Source: Lentibacillus jeotgali
GTDB taxonomy: Bacteria; Bacillota; Bacilli; Bacillales; Amphibacillaceae
Direction: 5' to 3'
DNA: 64,000 nucleotides
Assembly (NCBI RefSeq): GCF_000224785.1
Contig: NZ_AGAV01000019.1
Coordinates: 124,001-188,000, forward strand
Below, piece after piece: positions 1 to 8,676 of the stretch. The notes beneath the pieces were generated by a model, which was given only the letters and a program-made list of their open reading frames with translations, did not search any database and was not told the origin of the DNA. How positions within the stretch are numbered: the stretch's first letter is position 1; every line of letters begins with the position of its first letter. The position numbers and the translations under genes are program-made.

Positions 1-1
1 G

Positions 2-64
2 GCGAATTCGTACGTTACCGGGCAATCACTTCTGGTAGATGGCGGCATGGTTAAGGCGCTGTAA
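2..64 (+). CDS. 3' end of a short-chain dehydrogenase/reductase gene (partial)
   Basis: Only the last 20 codons lie in the window. They read ANSYVTGQSLLVDGGMVKAL and then stop. The TGQSLLVDGG segment is the usual C-terminal end of classical SDR oxidoreductases (3-oxoacyl-ACP reductase and glucose dehydrogenase type). The substrate cannot be told from this fragment. An intrinsic terminator follows it, so it belongs to a transcription unit separate from the ribose operon. Confidence 0.7.
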   Translation, partial: ANSYVTGQSLLVDGGMVKAL

Positions 65-87
65 AACTTAATCGTATAGTATAGGTT

Positions 88-125
88 GGAAAAAAGGTTT
101 GAGGTTGTCATCAAACCTTTTTCCA
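88..125 (+). terminator. Intrinsic terminator after the SDR gene
   Basis: A 15-bp stem (GGAAAAAAGGTTTGA paired with TCAAACCTTTTTCC) closes an 8-nt loop and has a T-rich 3' arm. It sits 24 bp after the SDR stop codon and upstream of the rbs promoter. Confidence 0.75.
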
Positions 126-157
126 ATTATTAATGGTAGATTCTATTATCTATTCTA

Positions 158-186
158 TTGACATATCTATGTAATCGCTTTATTAT
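158..186 (+). promoter_or_regulatory. Sigma-A promoter of the rbs operon
   Basis: A perfect -35 TTGACA (158-163), a 17-bp spacer and a -10 TATTAT (181-186), with an overlapping TATAAT at 184-189. The two LacI-type operators lie directly downstream, so bound RbsR would block initiation or early elongation. Confidence 0.75.
170..183 (+). promoter_or_regulatory. Probable cre site (CcpA) over the rbs promoter
   Basis: TGTAATCGCTTTAT matches the cre consensus TGWAARCGYTWNCW at 12 of 14 positions. It lies in the spacer and -10 region, where CcpA binding would repress. CcpA control of ribose genes is known in Bacillus; binding here is inferred. Confidence 0.45.
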
Positions 187-189
187 AAT

Positions 190-205
190 ATGTAACGGGT
201 TACAT
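190..205 (+). promoter_or_regulatory. RbsR (LacI-family) operator 1
   Basis: ATGTAACGGGTTACAT is a near-perfect palindrome of the LacI/PurR type. Its reverse complement is exactly the second operator 39 bp downstream. It lies just after the -10 box and upstream of rbsR, so autoregulation and operon control are likely. Confidence 0.7.
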
Positions 206-228
206 GAATCCGCTATTATTTTATTAAT

Positions 229-244
229 ATGTAACCCGTTACAT
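229..244 (+). promoter_or_regulatory. RbsR (LacI-family) operator 2
   Basis: ATGTAACCCGTTACAT is the mirror image (reverse complement) of operator 1. Centre-to-centre distance is 39 bp. The pair could allow cooperative binding or a small loop. Confidence 0.7.
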
Positions 245-283
245 GAGTAGAGCGAAAAATACATGATAGAAAGGGCTTATTGT

Positions 284-1258
284 ATGGCGACTATCCGTGA
301 TGTAGCTCAGCTCGCCAAGGTTTCGACGGCGACGGTTTCCAGGGTCATTAACAGCAATGGCTATGTGAATGAAGGGACAATAAAACGTGTCAAAGAAGCG
401 ATTGAACAATTGAATTATTTTCCCAATGATGTGGCACGCAGTCTGTTTAAAGGCCGCTCAAAAATGATTGCACTGTTTGTGCCTGATATTACGAACCCCT
501 TTTTCCCTGAACTTGCGCGAGCTATTGAGGATGTTACGAACCGGCATGATTATACCTTTGTCCTTTGCAATACGGATAGCGATATCCATAAAACAACTAA
601 TTACCTGAATGCACTGCAGCAAAAATCTGCTGACGGCTTTATTATTGTTTCAGGCTCACTTACAGAAGACCATCTGAAAAATATTCAGGCACCGATTGTA
701 GCGCTCGACCGCATCATCAGCACTGATATTTCTTCGGTAACTGTCAATAATCGGATTGGCAGCAGGCAGGCAGTAAACTATTTGAGGTCGCTCGGCTGCA
801 GACGGATTGCCCACATTGCAGGACCAGAACATGTCGACAATGCCATATACCGTATGCGGGGGTATTTGGATGAAGTAAAACATGAAGATTGGTTTGACAG
901 CAGTTATGTGGTATCGGGTGCGTATCATTTTGAAACAGCGCGGGAAGCTGCTGTACATTTGTTAACGAACAATCCGAGGATTGATGGAATTTTTGCCGGG
1001 AATGATCTAATGGGTACTGCTGTGCTGAATGCCGCAGCATCACTGGACATAAAAGTGCCAGAGGATCTTGCAGTAATTGGTTTTGATGGGATTTCCATGG
1101 GCGAAAGGGTCACTCCGGCATTAACGACGATGGCTCAGCCTATTTATGACATGGGTGCGGAAGCTGCAGAAATTCTAATAAAACAAATCAGGACACCATC
1201 TCAAAAGGTGATGAGAGAAGCGTTTAAGGTTAAACTAATCGAGCGGCAATCGACCTAA
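284..1258 (+). CDS. rbsR: LacI-family ribose operon repressor
   Basis: Transcription repressor of the ribose operon, 324 aa, the normal LacI-family length. The N-terminus (MATIRDVAQLAKVSTATVSRVI) is the classic helix-turn-helix plus hinge. The rest is a periplasmic-binding-protein-like sugar sensor domain, ending near the VIGFDGISM and TTMAQP motifs. I place the start at ATG 284 because AGAAAGGG (268-275) sits 8 nt upstream and LacI proteins begin this way; an ATG at 263 would add seven unrelated residues. It is the first gene of the rbs operon, 16 bp before rbsK. The two palindromes upstream are its likely sites. Confidence 0.9.
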   Translation: MATIRDVAQLAKVSTATVSRVINSNGYVNEGTIKRVKEAIEQLNYFPNDVARSLFKGRSKMIALFVPDITNPFFPELARAIEDVTNRHDYTFVLCNTDSDIHKTTNYLNALQQKSADGFIIVSGSLTEDHLKNIQAPIVALDRIISTDISSVTVNNRIGSRQAVNYLRSLGCRRIAHIAGPEHVDNAIYRMRGYLDEVKHEDWFDSSYVVSGAYHFETAREAAVHLLTNNPRIDGIFAGNDLMGTAVLNAAASLDIKVPEDLAVIGFDGISMGERVTPALTTMAQPIYDMGAEAAEILIKQIRTPSQKVMREAFKVKLIERQST

Positions 1259-1274
1259 AGAAAGGAGAAAATAC

Positions 1275-2171
1275 ATGGGCCCTAAGTCGAATGTATGCGT
1301 TGTTGGCAGCATTAATATGGATCTGACCGTAACAACCGATAAAATGCCAATGCAAGGTGAAACAGTTCTTGGTGATACGTTTTTCACCAATCCTGGCGGT
1401 AAGGGAGCGAATCAGGCAGTAGCAGCAGCCCGGATGGGAGCTGATGTGAACTTCATCGGTGCCGTCGGTGAAGATGCTTTTGGCAAAACACTTCGCCAGA
1501 ACCTTACCAGTGAAGGTGTTCGGACAACAGGCATGGAAATAGTTCCTGATGTAGCCACCGGGACAGCAACGATTATCTTATCTGAAAATGATAACCGTAT
1601 TATCGTCGCGCCTGGGGCCAATCATCATGTGACACCTGAACTCGTGCGGAATCAGCGCGAGTTAATTAAGAATAGTGACATGGTGCTTATGCAGCTTGAA
1701 ATCCCGATGGAAACGATTGAGTTTACTATGGATGTCGCGGAAGCAAATGGTGTTCCAGTCATATTGAACCCCGCACCATTCCAGGCGCTGCCGGAGAAAG
1801 TTCTGAAAAGCGCTGCTTATATGACACCAAATGAAATTGAGCTTGCATCAATGAAAGAAGGTTCGCTGTATAAATCTATTAAGGAAAAGCTGATCGTAAC
1901 CCGCGGTGATAAAGGTGTGTCGTTTGTTGAGAATGGAATCGGACGGGATATCGGCGGACACCATGTACAGGTAACTGATACTACAGGTGCCGGGGACACG
2001 TTTAATGGGGCGTTAGCTGGTGAGCTTGCCGGTGGCGCGAAGCTTTCAGAAGCAGTCAGTGTCGCAAACGCAGCTGCAGCATTGTCGGTCTCAAAGATGG
2101 GGGCACAAGTTGGGATGCCGTCTAAACAGGACGTTCAAATATTCCTAGAGGAGAGGAAAATGTCCGAATGA
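1275..2171 (+). CDS. rbsK: Ribokinase
   Basis: Phosphorylates D-ribose to ribose 5-phosphate with ATP in the cytoplasm. The protein is 298 aa, typical for a PfkB-family ribokinase. GSINMDLT lies near residue 10, the GGKGANQA substrate-binding loop near residue 40, and the catalytic signature DTTGAGDTFNG near residue 235, whose GAGD aspartate is the base. AAAGGAG lies just before the start. Its stop overlaps the rbsD start as ATGA, so the two genes are translationally coupled. Confidence 0.93.
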   Translation: MGPKSNVCVVGSINMDLTVTTDKMPMQGETVLGDTFFTNPGGKGANQAVAAARMGADVNFIGAVGEDAFGKTLRQNLTSEGVRTTGMEIVPDVATGTATIILSENDNRIIVAPGANHHVTPELVRNQRELIKNSDMVLMQLEIPMETIEFTMDVAEANGVPVILNPAPFQALPEKVLKSAAYMTPNEIELASMKEGSLYKSIKEKLIVTRGDKGVSFVENGIGRDIGGHHVQVTDTTGAGDTFNGALAGELAGGAKLSEAVSVANAAAALSVSKMGAQVGMPSKQDVQIFLEERKMSE

Positions 2172-2563
2172 AGAACACAGGAATGCTAAACCGTGACATC
2201 ACCTCTGTTCTCGCAAGGTTGGGGCATACTGATACGCTTATTATTGCAGATTGCGGGCTGCCCATTCCGGATGAAACGGTGACGATTGATTTGTCAATCA
2301 AGGTGGGGACACCGGATTTTCTGTCTGTACTCGAAGCAATTGCAGACGATATGGTGATTGAGGAAATGACACTTGCGGAGGAAATCAAAACATCGAATCT
2401 GGCGTTGTATAATCAGCTAAAGACGGATTATGCCGGTATTCCAAAAAAATATCTGTCACATGAGAACCTGAAACAAGAAATCACAAATGCAAAGGCTGTT
2501 ATCCGCACCGGAGAAGCAACGCCATTTGCCAATGTTATTTTAAAATCAGGCGTCATTTTTTAG
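2168..2563 (+). CDS. rbsD: D-ribose pyranase
   Basis: Interconverts beta-pyranose and beta-furanose forms of ribose so that RbsK gets its preferred substrate. The protein is 131 aa, the normal size. The conserved N-terminal GHTDTLIIADCGLPIP block with its active-site histidine is present, as is the C-terminal RTGEATPFANVIL block. The gene starts inside the last codons of rbsK (ATGA overlap) with GGAGAGG as ribosome site. Confidence 0.93.
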   Translation: MKNTGMLNRDITSVLARLGHTDTLIIADCGLPIPDETVTIDLSIKVGTPDFLSVLEAIADDMVIEEMTLAEEIKTSNLALYNQLKTDYAGIPKKYLSHENLKQEITNAKAVIRTGEATPFANVILKSGVIF

Positions 2564-2584
2564 CAAACATAGGGAGGTGAAACT

Positions 2585-4084
2585 GTGCCAAATACACCTT
2601 TTGCAGAAATGCAGGGAATCAGTAAATCTTTTTCCGGTAACCAAGTGTTAAAAAGCGTCAATTTTTCGGTGGATAAAGGCGAGGTCCACGCCTTGGTCGG
2701 GGAAAACGGTGCCGGGAAATCAACACTGATCAAAATTCTGACCGGCATTCATAAACGGGATGAAGGTGCTGTCAGGATTAACGGAAAAGAGGTCCATTTC
2801 TCTCATCCAAAAGAGGCTGAACAGCAAGGAATCATGGTTATCCATCAGGAATTGAATATCATTCCGCATCTGACCGTTACCGAAAATATGTTTCTGGGCA
2901 AAAATATCGCTTATGGCAAAACCGGCATCCTCAATACAAAAGAAATGCGAAAACAGTGCAAAGCAAACCTGGAAAGATTAGGTGTATCAACGATCGACCC
3001 GGATGATATTGCCGGGGATTTGTCAGTCGGGAAGCAGCAGATGATTGAAATTGCCAGAGCGGTATCAACAAATGCCGAGTTAATTGTGATGGACGAGCCG
3101 ACTGCTGCCTTGACAGATCGTGAAATTGACAGTCTTTTTGAGGTTATTCAGTCATTACGGAAAAATGGTGTTGCAGTTATATACATTTCGCACCGGATGG
3201 AAGAGATTTTTAGGATTTGCGATCGTATTACTGTATTGCGTGACGGTGAGTATATCGGAACCAAAAACGTTACCGATGTTGATTTCGATGGCATTGTTAA
3301 AATGATGGTTGGGCGCGAACTGGGCGAAAGATTTCCGGAACGCGATTACACAGGCGGTGATGTCATATTTGAGGTGAAGAGCCTGGCCAGAAAAGGGCTG
3401 TTTGATGATATCAGTTTTTCAGTAAAAGAAGGCGAGATTCTCGGTGTCGCAGGATTAATGGGTGCCGGGCGCTCGGAAATTATGGAGACGATTTTCGGCT
3501 ATACCCATAAACAAAACGGCAGCATCCATTTGAACGGAAAAGAATTACCCATTAAACATCCGTCAGATGCGATTAAAGCGGGTATCGGTTTTATAACCGA
3601 AGACAGGAAATCGAAAGGATTGCTCACTGACTTTTCCATCGGGGACAATATTTCGTTAACGAATATGAAATCGGTTTCCAGTAACGGCATTATTTCGGCT
3701 AATAAGGAACATCGATTGATTGCTGAATTGATGGATCGTTTGAAAGTTAAGGCAACCGGTGCCACTCAGGAAGCGAAGGCGTTAAGCGGTGGCAATCAGC
3801 AAAAAGTGGTTATTGCCAAATGGCTTGGAATTGAACCGAAGCTGCTTATTCTGGATGAGCCGACAAGAGGAGTTGACGTTGGCGCCAAGAAAGAGATTTA
3901 TAACATCATGAATGAATTAACCAAAAACGGTGTTGCCATTATCATGGTTTCCTCAGATTTGCCGGAAGTACTGGGCGTAAGCGACCGCATAATGGTCATT
4001 TATGAAGGCAGGATCGCGAATATATTTGATCGCGATCAAGCCGATCAGGAAAACATTATGACAGCAGCTGCAGGAGGTGAGTAA
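2585..4084 (+). CDS. rbsA: Ribose ABC transporter, ATP-binding protein
   Basis: Energises ribose import. The 499-aa protein is the double-length type found in sugar ABC systems, with two nucleotide-binding domains. Domain 1 has Walker [10 protein letters not shown] (about residue 40), signature LSVGKQQ and Walker [13 protein letters not shown]. Domain 2 has the typically degenerate Walker [10 protein letters not shown] (about 298), signature LSGGNQQK and [12 protein letters not shown]. The start is a GTG at 2585 with GGGAGGTGA 5 nt upstream. The 3' end contains the ribosome site for rbsC. Confidence 0.93.
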   Translation: MPNTPFAEMQGISKSFSGNQVLKSVNFSVDKGEVHALVGENGAGKSTLIKILTGIHKRDEGAVRINGKEVHFSHPKEAEQQGIMVIHQELNIIPHLTVTENMFLGKNIAYGKTGILNTKEMRKQCKANLERLGVSTIDPDDIAGDLSVGKQQMIEIARAVSTNAELIVMDEPTAALTDREIDSLFEVIQSLRKNGVAVIYISHRMEEIFRICDRITVLRDGEYIGTKNVTDVDFDGIVKMMVGRELGERFPERDYTGGDVIFEVKSLARKGLFDDISFSVKEGEILGVAGLMGAGRSEIMETIFGYTHKQNGSIHLNGKELPIKHPSDAIKAGIGFITEDRKSKGLLTDFSIGDNISLTNMKSVSSNGIISANKEHRLIAELMDRLKVKATGATQEAKALSGGNQQKVVIAKWLGIEPKLLILDEPTRGVDVGAKKEIYNIMNELTKNGVAIIMVSSDLPEVLGVSDRIMVIYEGRIANIFDRDQADQENIMTAAAGGE

Positions 4085-4085
4085 A

Positions 4086-5030
4086 TTGAATTGGAAGGCG
4101 AATCTATTTAAAGATTTTTCCAAATTGGGCCCATTAATCGGACTCATTATAATGGTTATTTTTCTTGGGTTTATGAGTGATGCCTTTTTTACACTCGATA
4201 ACATTTTAAACCTGCTTCGTCAGATTTCTGTTAATGCACTGATTGCGTTCGGGATGACGTTTGTTATTTTGACGGCAGGTATTGATTTGTCAGTTGGCTC
4301 TTTGCTTGCTTTAGGAAGCGCACTAACAGCAGGGCTTTTGACAAGCGGCATGGATCCAATGCTGGCAGTACTTCTGGGACTTTTGATTGGGTTGGGTCTT
4401 GGTGCCATAAACGGATTGATCATTACAAAAGGAAAAGTGGCACCGTTTATTGCGACGCTGGCAACGATGACCGTATATCGCGGTGCAACGCTTGTTTATA
4501 CTGATGGCATGCCTGTAACAGGGCTATCTGACAGTTTTGCATTTGAAATGATTGGCGGGGGATATGTTTTTGGGATTCCTTTCCCGGTAATTTTGATGCT
4601 GGCTGTATTTCTGATTCTGTTTTTTGTTCTCAAAAAGACGGTGTTCGGCCGCCAGGTGTATGCCGTTGGGGGTAATGAGGAAGTGTCGGTGCTGTCAGGC
4701 ATCAAGGCAGACCGTGTCAAAATATGGGTTTATTCCCTAACCGGAATGCTCTCTGTTCTGGCTGGTCTGATACTAACAAGCCGCTTAAACTCAGCACAGC
4801 CTACTGCCGGGGAAATGTTTGAACTGGATGCCATTGCAGCAGTCGTTATTGGCGGTACGAGTCTCATGGGAGGCCGCGGACGGATTACTGGTACATTGAT
4901 CGGCGCTCTGATTATCGGCGTTATCGACAATGGTCTGAATCTCATGAATGTGTCGTCCTTCTATCAGCAAATTGTAAAAGGCGGCGTCATTCTGCTTGCG
5001 GTATTACTGGATAGAAAGTCCAATAAATAA
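4086..5030 (+). CDS. rbsC: Ribose ABC transporter, permease
   Basis: Membrane channel of the ribose importer, about 314 aa with eight to ten hydrophobic segments and the BPD_transp_2 family blocks GIDLSVGS and IGGTSLMGG. I chose TTG 4086 as start: GGAGGTGA (4073-4080) inside the end of rbsA is then 5 nt upstream. A GTG at 4077 would add three residues but lies within that ribosome site. The gene is coupled to rbsA and followed by rbsB after 19 bp. Confidence 0.92.
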   Translation: MNWKANLFKDFSKLGPLIGLIIMVIFLGFMSDAFFTLDNILNLLRQISVNALIAFGMTFVILTAGIDLSVGSLLALGSALTAGLLTSGMDPMLAVLLGLLIGLGLGAINGLIITKGKVAPFIATLATMTVYRGATLVYTDGMPVTGLSDSFAFEMIGGGYVFGIPFPVILMLAVFLILFFVLKKTVFGRQVYAVGGNEEVSVLSGIKADRVKIWVYSLTGMLSVLAGLILTSRLNSAQPTAGEMFELDAIAAVVIGGTSLMGGRGRITGTLIGALIIGVIDNGLNLMNVSSFYQQIVKGGVILLAVLLDRKSNK

Positions 5031-5049
5031 ATTTAAGGAGGCGTTTTAA

Positions 5050-5994
5050 ATGACTCAATGGTTGAAAAGGTTAGGGGTTTTGTCAGTATTGCTCTTAGTT
5101 GTCAGTGCTTGTTCAACAGAAAGTCCCGGTTCATCAGATGAAGGCGGGGAGAGTTCTGAAGGATCTTCAGATGATTCAGTGAAAATTGGACTGTCCATTT
5201 CCACTTTGAACAATCCGTTTTTTGTGACATTGCGTGATGGTGCAGAAACTGCGGCCGAAGAAGCCGGATATGACATTGTGGTAACGGATGCACAGGATGA
5301 TGCGTCAACACAATTAAGTGATATTGAAGATTTATTGCAGCAAAATATTGATGTTCTACTGGTTAATCCAGTCGATTCGGAAGCAGTCGTCACTGCAATT
5401 GAATCGGCCAATTCTCAGGATGTGCCGGTCATTACCGTTGACCGTAGTGCTGAAGGCGGAGAAGTTGTCAGCCATATTGCCTCTGATAACGTGTCAGGTG
5501 GTGAGATGGCCGGAGAGTATATTGCAGAGCAACTGGGTGAAAGTGGAAAACTGGTTGAATTGCAAGGTGTCCCAGGCGCTTCTGCAACGAGAGAAAGAGG
5601 GAAAGGATTCCATAATATTGTTGATGGAATCGATAGTCTGGAAGTCGTTGCCCAGCAATCGGCAAACTTTAACCGCTCAGAGGGCCTGAATGTTATGGAA
5701 AACATCATCCAAAGTACGGACCAGATTGACGCCGTATTCGCTCATAACGATGAAATGGCACTGGGGGCAGTAGAGGCGCTTCAATCAAATGGTATGCTGG
5801 AGGATGTGACTGTTGTTGGCTTTGATGCGACAGACGATGCGGTTGCAGCTGTTGAAGAAGGAACAATGGATGCAACAATCGCCCAGCAGCCGAAATTAAT
5901 CGGAGAAAATGCGATCGACGCAGCTGGATCGGTTGTCAGCGGCGAATCTGTCGATGAATTTATTCCTGTTGAATTGCAGATGGTCACGGAATAG
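5050..5994 (+). CDS. rbsB: Ribose-binding lipoprotein
   Basis: Extracellular, lipid-anchored ribose receptor of the RbsABC importer, 314 aa. A signal peptide with lipobox VSAC puts the lipidated cysteine at residue 21. A Ser/Glu/Asp-rich linker follows, then the periplasmic-binding-protein type 1 fold starting at KIGLSISTLNNPFF. The many acidic residues suit a halophile. It is the last gene of the operon; a strong terminator follows. Placing the receptor last is the normal Bacillus order. Confidence 0.93.
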   Translation: MTQWLKRLGVLSVLLLVVSACSTESPGSSDEGGESSEGSSDDSVKIGLSISTLNNPFFVTLRDGAETAAEEAGYDIVVTDAQDDASTQLSDIEDLLQQNIDVLLVNPVDSEAVVTAIESANSQDVPVITVDRSAEGGEVVSHIASDNVSGGEMAGEYIAEQLGESGKLVELQGVPGASATRERGKGFHNIVDGIDSLEVVAQQSANFNRSEGLNVMENIIQSTDQIDAVFAHNDEMALGAVEALQSNGMLEDVTVVGFDATDDAVAAVEEGTMDATIAQQPKLIGENAIDAAGSVVSGESVDEFIPVELQMVTE

Positions 5995-6007
5995 TTGCTG
6001 TATCGAG

Positions 6008-6047
6008 AAACCGGTCGCTTCACTTAGGTGAGGTGACCGGTTTTTTG
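6008..6047 (+). terminator. Terminator of the rbs operon
   Basis: AAACCGGTC..TTCAC pairs with GTGAGGTGACCGGTTT across a 4-nt loop and runs into TTTTTT. It begins 13 bp after the rbsB stop codon. Confidence 0.85.
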
Positions 6048-6315
6048 GAATTTTAAATAAATACTTGCATATCAAAAACCTTTGTTCTATAACGACTGAT
6101 TATAATGAAACAACACCAGACTATGATGCGCTTTAGAAAAATTGATTGAAGCGTGTATGTTGTTTCTGGTTCCGAATTTGCATCAGAAGATTGACTTCTC
6201 CAAATCGCCTGATTTCCTTAAACAAGAATTCTTCAGTTAAATATTCAACGGAATCTGTAAATTATGAGTGCTAGTATTATGTATACAATATGGCAAGTTT
6301 AGAACACTAATAAGG
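6048..6315. other. Gene-free stretch between rbsB and the small insertion
   Basis: AT-rich sequence with no reading frame that looks real on either strand, no tRNA-like fold and no recognisable regulatory motif. Its right end carries CTAATAAGG (6307-6315), the left copy of the target duplication described for the next element. Confidence 0.5.
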
Positions 6316-6462
6316 GGTTGTTCAAAGAGTCCGGTAAAATGACGCATCGAATTTCGTCGTTGGCTTGTTTCTCCGCTGCTCATGTAATGCATACATTCCG
6401 CTGTTCGAAATAGCGCCGCCTCGAACTTCTCGGTCCTTTTTATCCTCCTTTTTGAACAGACT
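6316..6462. mobile_element. 147-bp MITE-like insertion with 9-bp target duplication
   Basis: The element is flanked by the exact 9-bp direct repeat CTAATAAGG (6307-6315 and 6463-6471). Its ends are short inverted repeats: TGTTCAAA near the left end and TTTGAACA near the right end. It encodes no protein. This is the form of a miniature inverted-repeat element moved by a transposase supplied elsewhere. Families that make 8-9 bp duplications, such as IS256 or ISL3, are candidates. From memory, similar sequence is common in Bacillaceae intergenic regions; I could not check that. Confidence 0.65.
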
Positions 6463-6508
6463 CTAATAAGGAAACGATAATTTAAACAAAGTCGAAGTGG
6501 TGATGTGA

Positions 6509-6817
6509 ATGAAAATCTTTTTCTCTGGAATTACTCTCATGCTTGCAGTTTTCCTGACAACCGGTGTAACGGGAGTGGCCGGTAAACCAACTGAAAATGA
6601 AACCGAGCAGCATAATTGGCAGGAATACAGCACCCATTATGAAACAGTCAAAGTCAGATCACACGATTATACATACTGGAAGAACTTTATCGAAAAAACC
6701 CGGACATGTAATGTTTCACATAAACTGAAAGCAGTTGTCTACTATTGTGATGTACATGATCATACTCATTCTGAAATCTTTCTTGAAGACACCATTCATA
6801 GTGAAAAGCATTCATAG
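6509..6817 (+). CDS. Small secreted protein of unknown function
   Basis: 102 aa. The first 26 residues (MKIFFSGITLMLAVFLTTGV and following) form a good signal peptide, with a likely cut after GVAG. The rest is short, polar and rich in His, Glu and Thr, with a Cys at about position 71 and another at about 84 that could form a disulfide. No family was recognised. The ribosome site (GTGGTGATG) is modest. It stands alone, 38 bp after the insertion's right target repeat, so the insertion may have changed its promoter. Confidence 0.55.
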   Translation: MKIFFSGITLMLAVFLTTGVTGVAGKPTENETEQHNWQEYSTHYETVKVRSHDYTYWKNFIEKTRTCNVSHKLKAVVYYCDVHDHTHSEIFLEDTIHSEKHS

Positions 6818-6941
6818 ATCAGGCATATGGGGTACCTTCGATTTTTCGAATGCACTGAATTTCACCGGATTGCGTTTTCATATGAGTTTATAGTAAACTG
6901 AAAATAAGTTTGTTTCTATTTTTATTGGGGAGGTTATAACT

Positions 6942-8489
6942 TTGGTATTACCATATAAACACGAACCATTTACTGATTTTACCGATAAACAAAATCGTGC
7001 AGATTATGAATCCGCTCTCAGAAAAGTTGAGAGTGAACTGGGGCAGGATTATCCATTGGTTATCGGCGGGGAAAAAATCTATACCGATGATAAACTTGTC
7101 TCGGTTAATCCAGCCAATAAAGAGCAAGTAATTGGAAATGCATCAATGGCGACCAAAGACCACGTAGAACAGGCTATGGAAGCGGCAAAGGAAGCTTTTA
7201 AAGTATGGAAAAAATGGACTCCGGAAGAGCGTGCCGAAGTGATGTTCAAAGCAGCTGCGATTGCACGCCGCCGCAAGCATGAAATTTCCGCTTTGATGTC
7301 CTATGAAGCAAACAAACCATGGGGACAATCCGATGCTGACACAGCTGAAGGCATCGACTTCATGGAATACTACGGCCGTCAGATGATCCGTCTTGGAGAG
7401 GGCCGGGAAATCAATGACCGTCCCGGCGAGAACAATACGTACTTCTATCAACCGCTTGGACCAGGTGTAACGATTCCGCCATGGAACTTTGCATTTGCAA
7501 TCGTAGCCGGAACAACAGTCGGACCTATTGTAGCCGGCAATCCGGTATTGATGAAGCCATCTGAAAATACACCTGTTATCGCTTATAAAGTAGTAGAAAT
7601 TTTGGAGGAAGCCGGTCTACCTAAAGGCGTCCTCAACTTTGTTCCAGGCGATCCGGCAGAAATTGGCGACTACCTTGTCGACCATAAAGACACACATTTC
7701 ATTAATTTTACCGGCTCACGTGGAACAGGTACACGCATTTACAACCGAGCATCTGTTGTTCAGGAAGGACAAACGCACTTGAAGCGTGTTGTGGCTGAAA
7801 TGGGTGGTAAAGATACGATTATTGTAGACAATGAGGCAGATCTTGATCTTGCTGCAAAATCGATCGTTGACTCAGCATTTGGCTTCCAGGGACAAAAATG
7901 TTCCGCATGCTCACGGGCTATTGTTCATCAGGATGTTTATGATGAAGTGCTGGAGAAAGCCATTGAAAAAGCAAAAGCTTATACTGTCGGCAATCCTGGT
8001 GAAGAAGATGTGCCGATGGGCGCTGTGGCTAACCAGAAGCAGTTTGACAAAATCAAAGACTATATTGAAATCGGTAAAAAAGAAGGCGAACTCGTTTATG
8101 GCGGGACAACTGATGATTCCAAAGGCTATCATGTTCATGCCACCATCTTTAAAGACATGGATCCAGAAGGGCGCATCATGCAGGAAGAGATCTTTGGACC
8201 TGTTGTAGGATTTTCTAAAGCTAAAGACTTTGATGAATTGTTGGATATTGCCAATAACACTGACTATGCACTAACTGGAGCGGTTATTTCGAAAAACCGT
8301 GCACATTTGAACCGTGCCCGACATGATTTTGAAGTCGGCAACTTGTACTTCAATCGCGGATGTACAGGCTCAATTGTTGGCTACCAGCCATTCGGCGGGT
8401 TCAAGATGTCCGGAACAGATGCCAAAGCGGGTGGACCGGATTATCTGCTGAACTTCTTGGCTCCTAAGACTGTGACGGAAGCTTGGTAA
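6942..8489 (+). CDS. rocA: 1-pyrroline-5-carboxylate dehydrogenase
   Basis: Oxidises L-glutamate 5-semialdehyde (from proline or arginine) to glutamate with NAD+. The protein is 515 aa, the length of Bacillus RocA/PutC. It is an aldehyde dehydrogenase with the general-base Glu in AEMGGKD (about residue 286), the nucleophile Cys in [10 protein letters not shown] (about 320) and the P5CDH-type C-terminus [10 protein letters not shown]. It starts at TTG 6942 with GGGGAGG about 10 nt upstream. It is monocistronic and ends at a strong terminator. No proline dehydrogenase gene lies nearby. In halophiles it also helps turn over proline used as an osmolyte. Confidence 0.92.
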   Translation: MVLPYKHEPFTDFTDKQNRADYESALRKVESELGQDYPLVIGGEKIYTDDKLVSVNPANKEQVIGNASMATKDHVEQAMEAAKEAFKVWKKWTPEERAEVMFKAAAIARRRKHEISALMSYEANKPWGQSDADTAEGIDFMEYYGRQMIRLGEGREINDRPGENNTYFYQPLGPGVTIPPWNFAFAIVAGTTVGPIVAGNPVLMKPSENTPVIAYKVVEILEEAGLPKGVLNFVPGDPAEIGDYLVDHKDTHFINFTGSRGTGTRIYNRASVVQEGQTHLKRVVAEMGGKDTIIVDNEADLDLAAKSIVDSAFGFQGQKCSACSRAIVHQDVYDEVLEKAIEKAKAYTVGNPGEEDVPMGAVANQKQFDKIKDYIEIGKKEGELVYGGTTDDSKGYHVHATIFKDMDPEGRIMQEEIFGPVVGFSKAKDFDELLDIANNTDYALTGAVISKNRAHLNRARHDFEVGNLYFNRGCTGSIVGYQPFGGFKMSGTDAKAGGPDYLLNFLAPKTVTEAW

Positions 8490-8507
8490 AGTATAGATTT
8501 TAAATAA

Positions 8508-8543
8508 AAAAAAGCGTCGGTTGTTAACCGACGCTCTTTTTTT
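8508..8543 (+). terminator. Terminator of rocA
   Basis: A perfect 10-bp stem (AGCGTCGGTT with AACCGACGCT) and 3-nt loop, preceded by A's and followed by seven T's. Confidence 0.9.
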
Positions 8544-8676
8544 ATATGATGGAGTAATTTAATACAATGACATAAACAGACTCGTTGATGAGGTATAGGT
8601 GCAAGCAATAAAAGAAGTGCCTTAAATACTTTTGTCCCAGCCTCTATTATCGGAATAGCCCATTTTCTTCTCTACT

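Noticed and set aside
263-283. rbsR start at ATG 263
   Set aside because: It lies upstream of the only good ribosome site (268-275) and adds residues absent from LacI proteins; ATG 284 fits.
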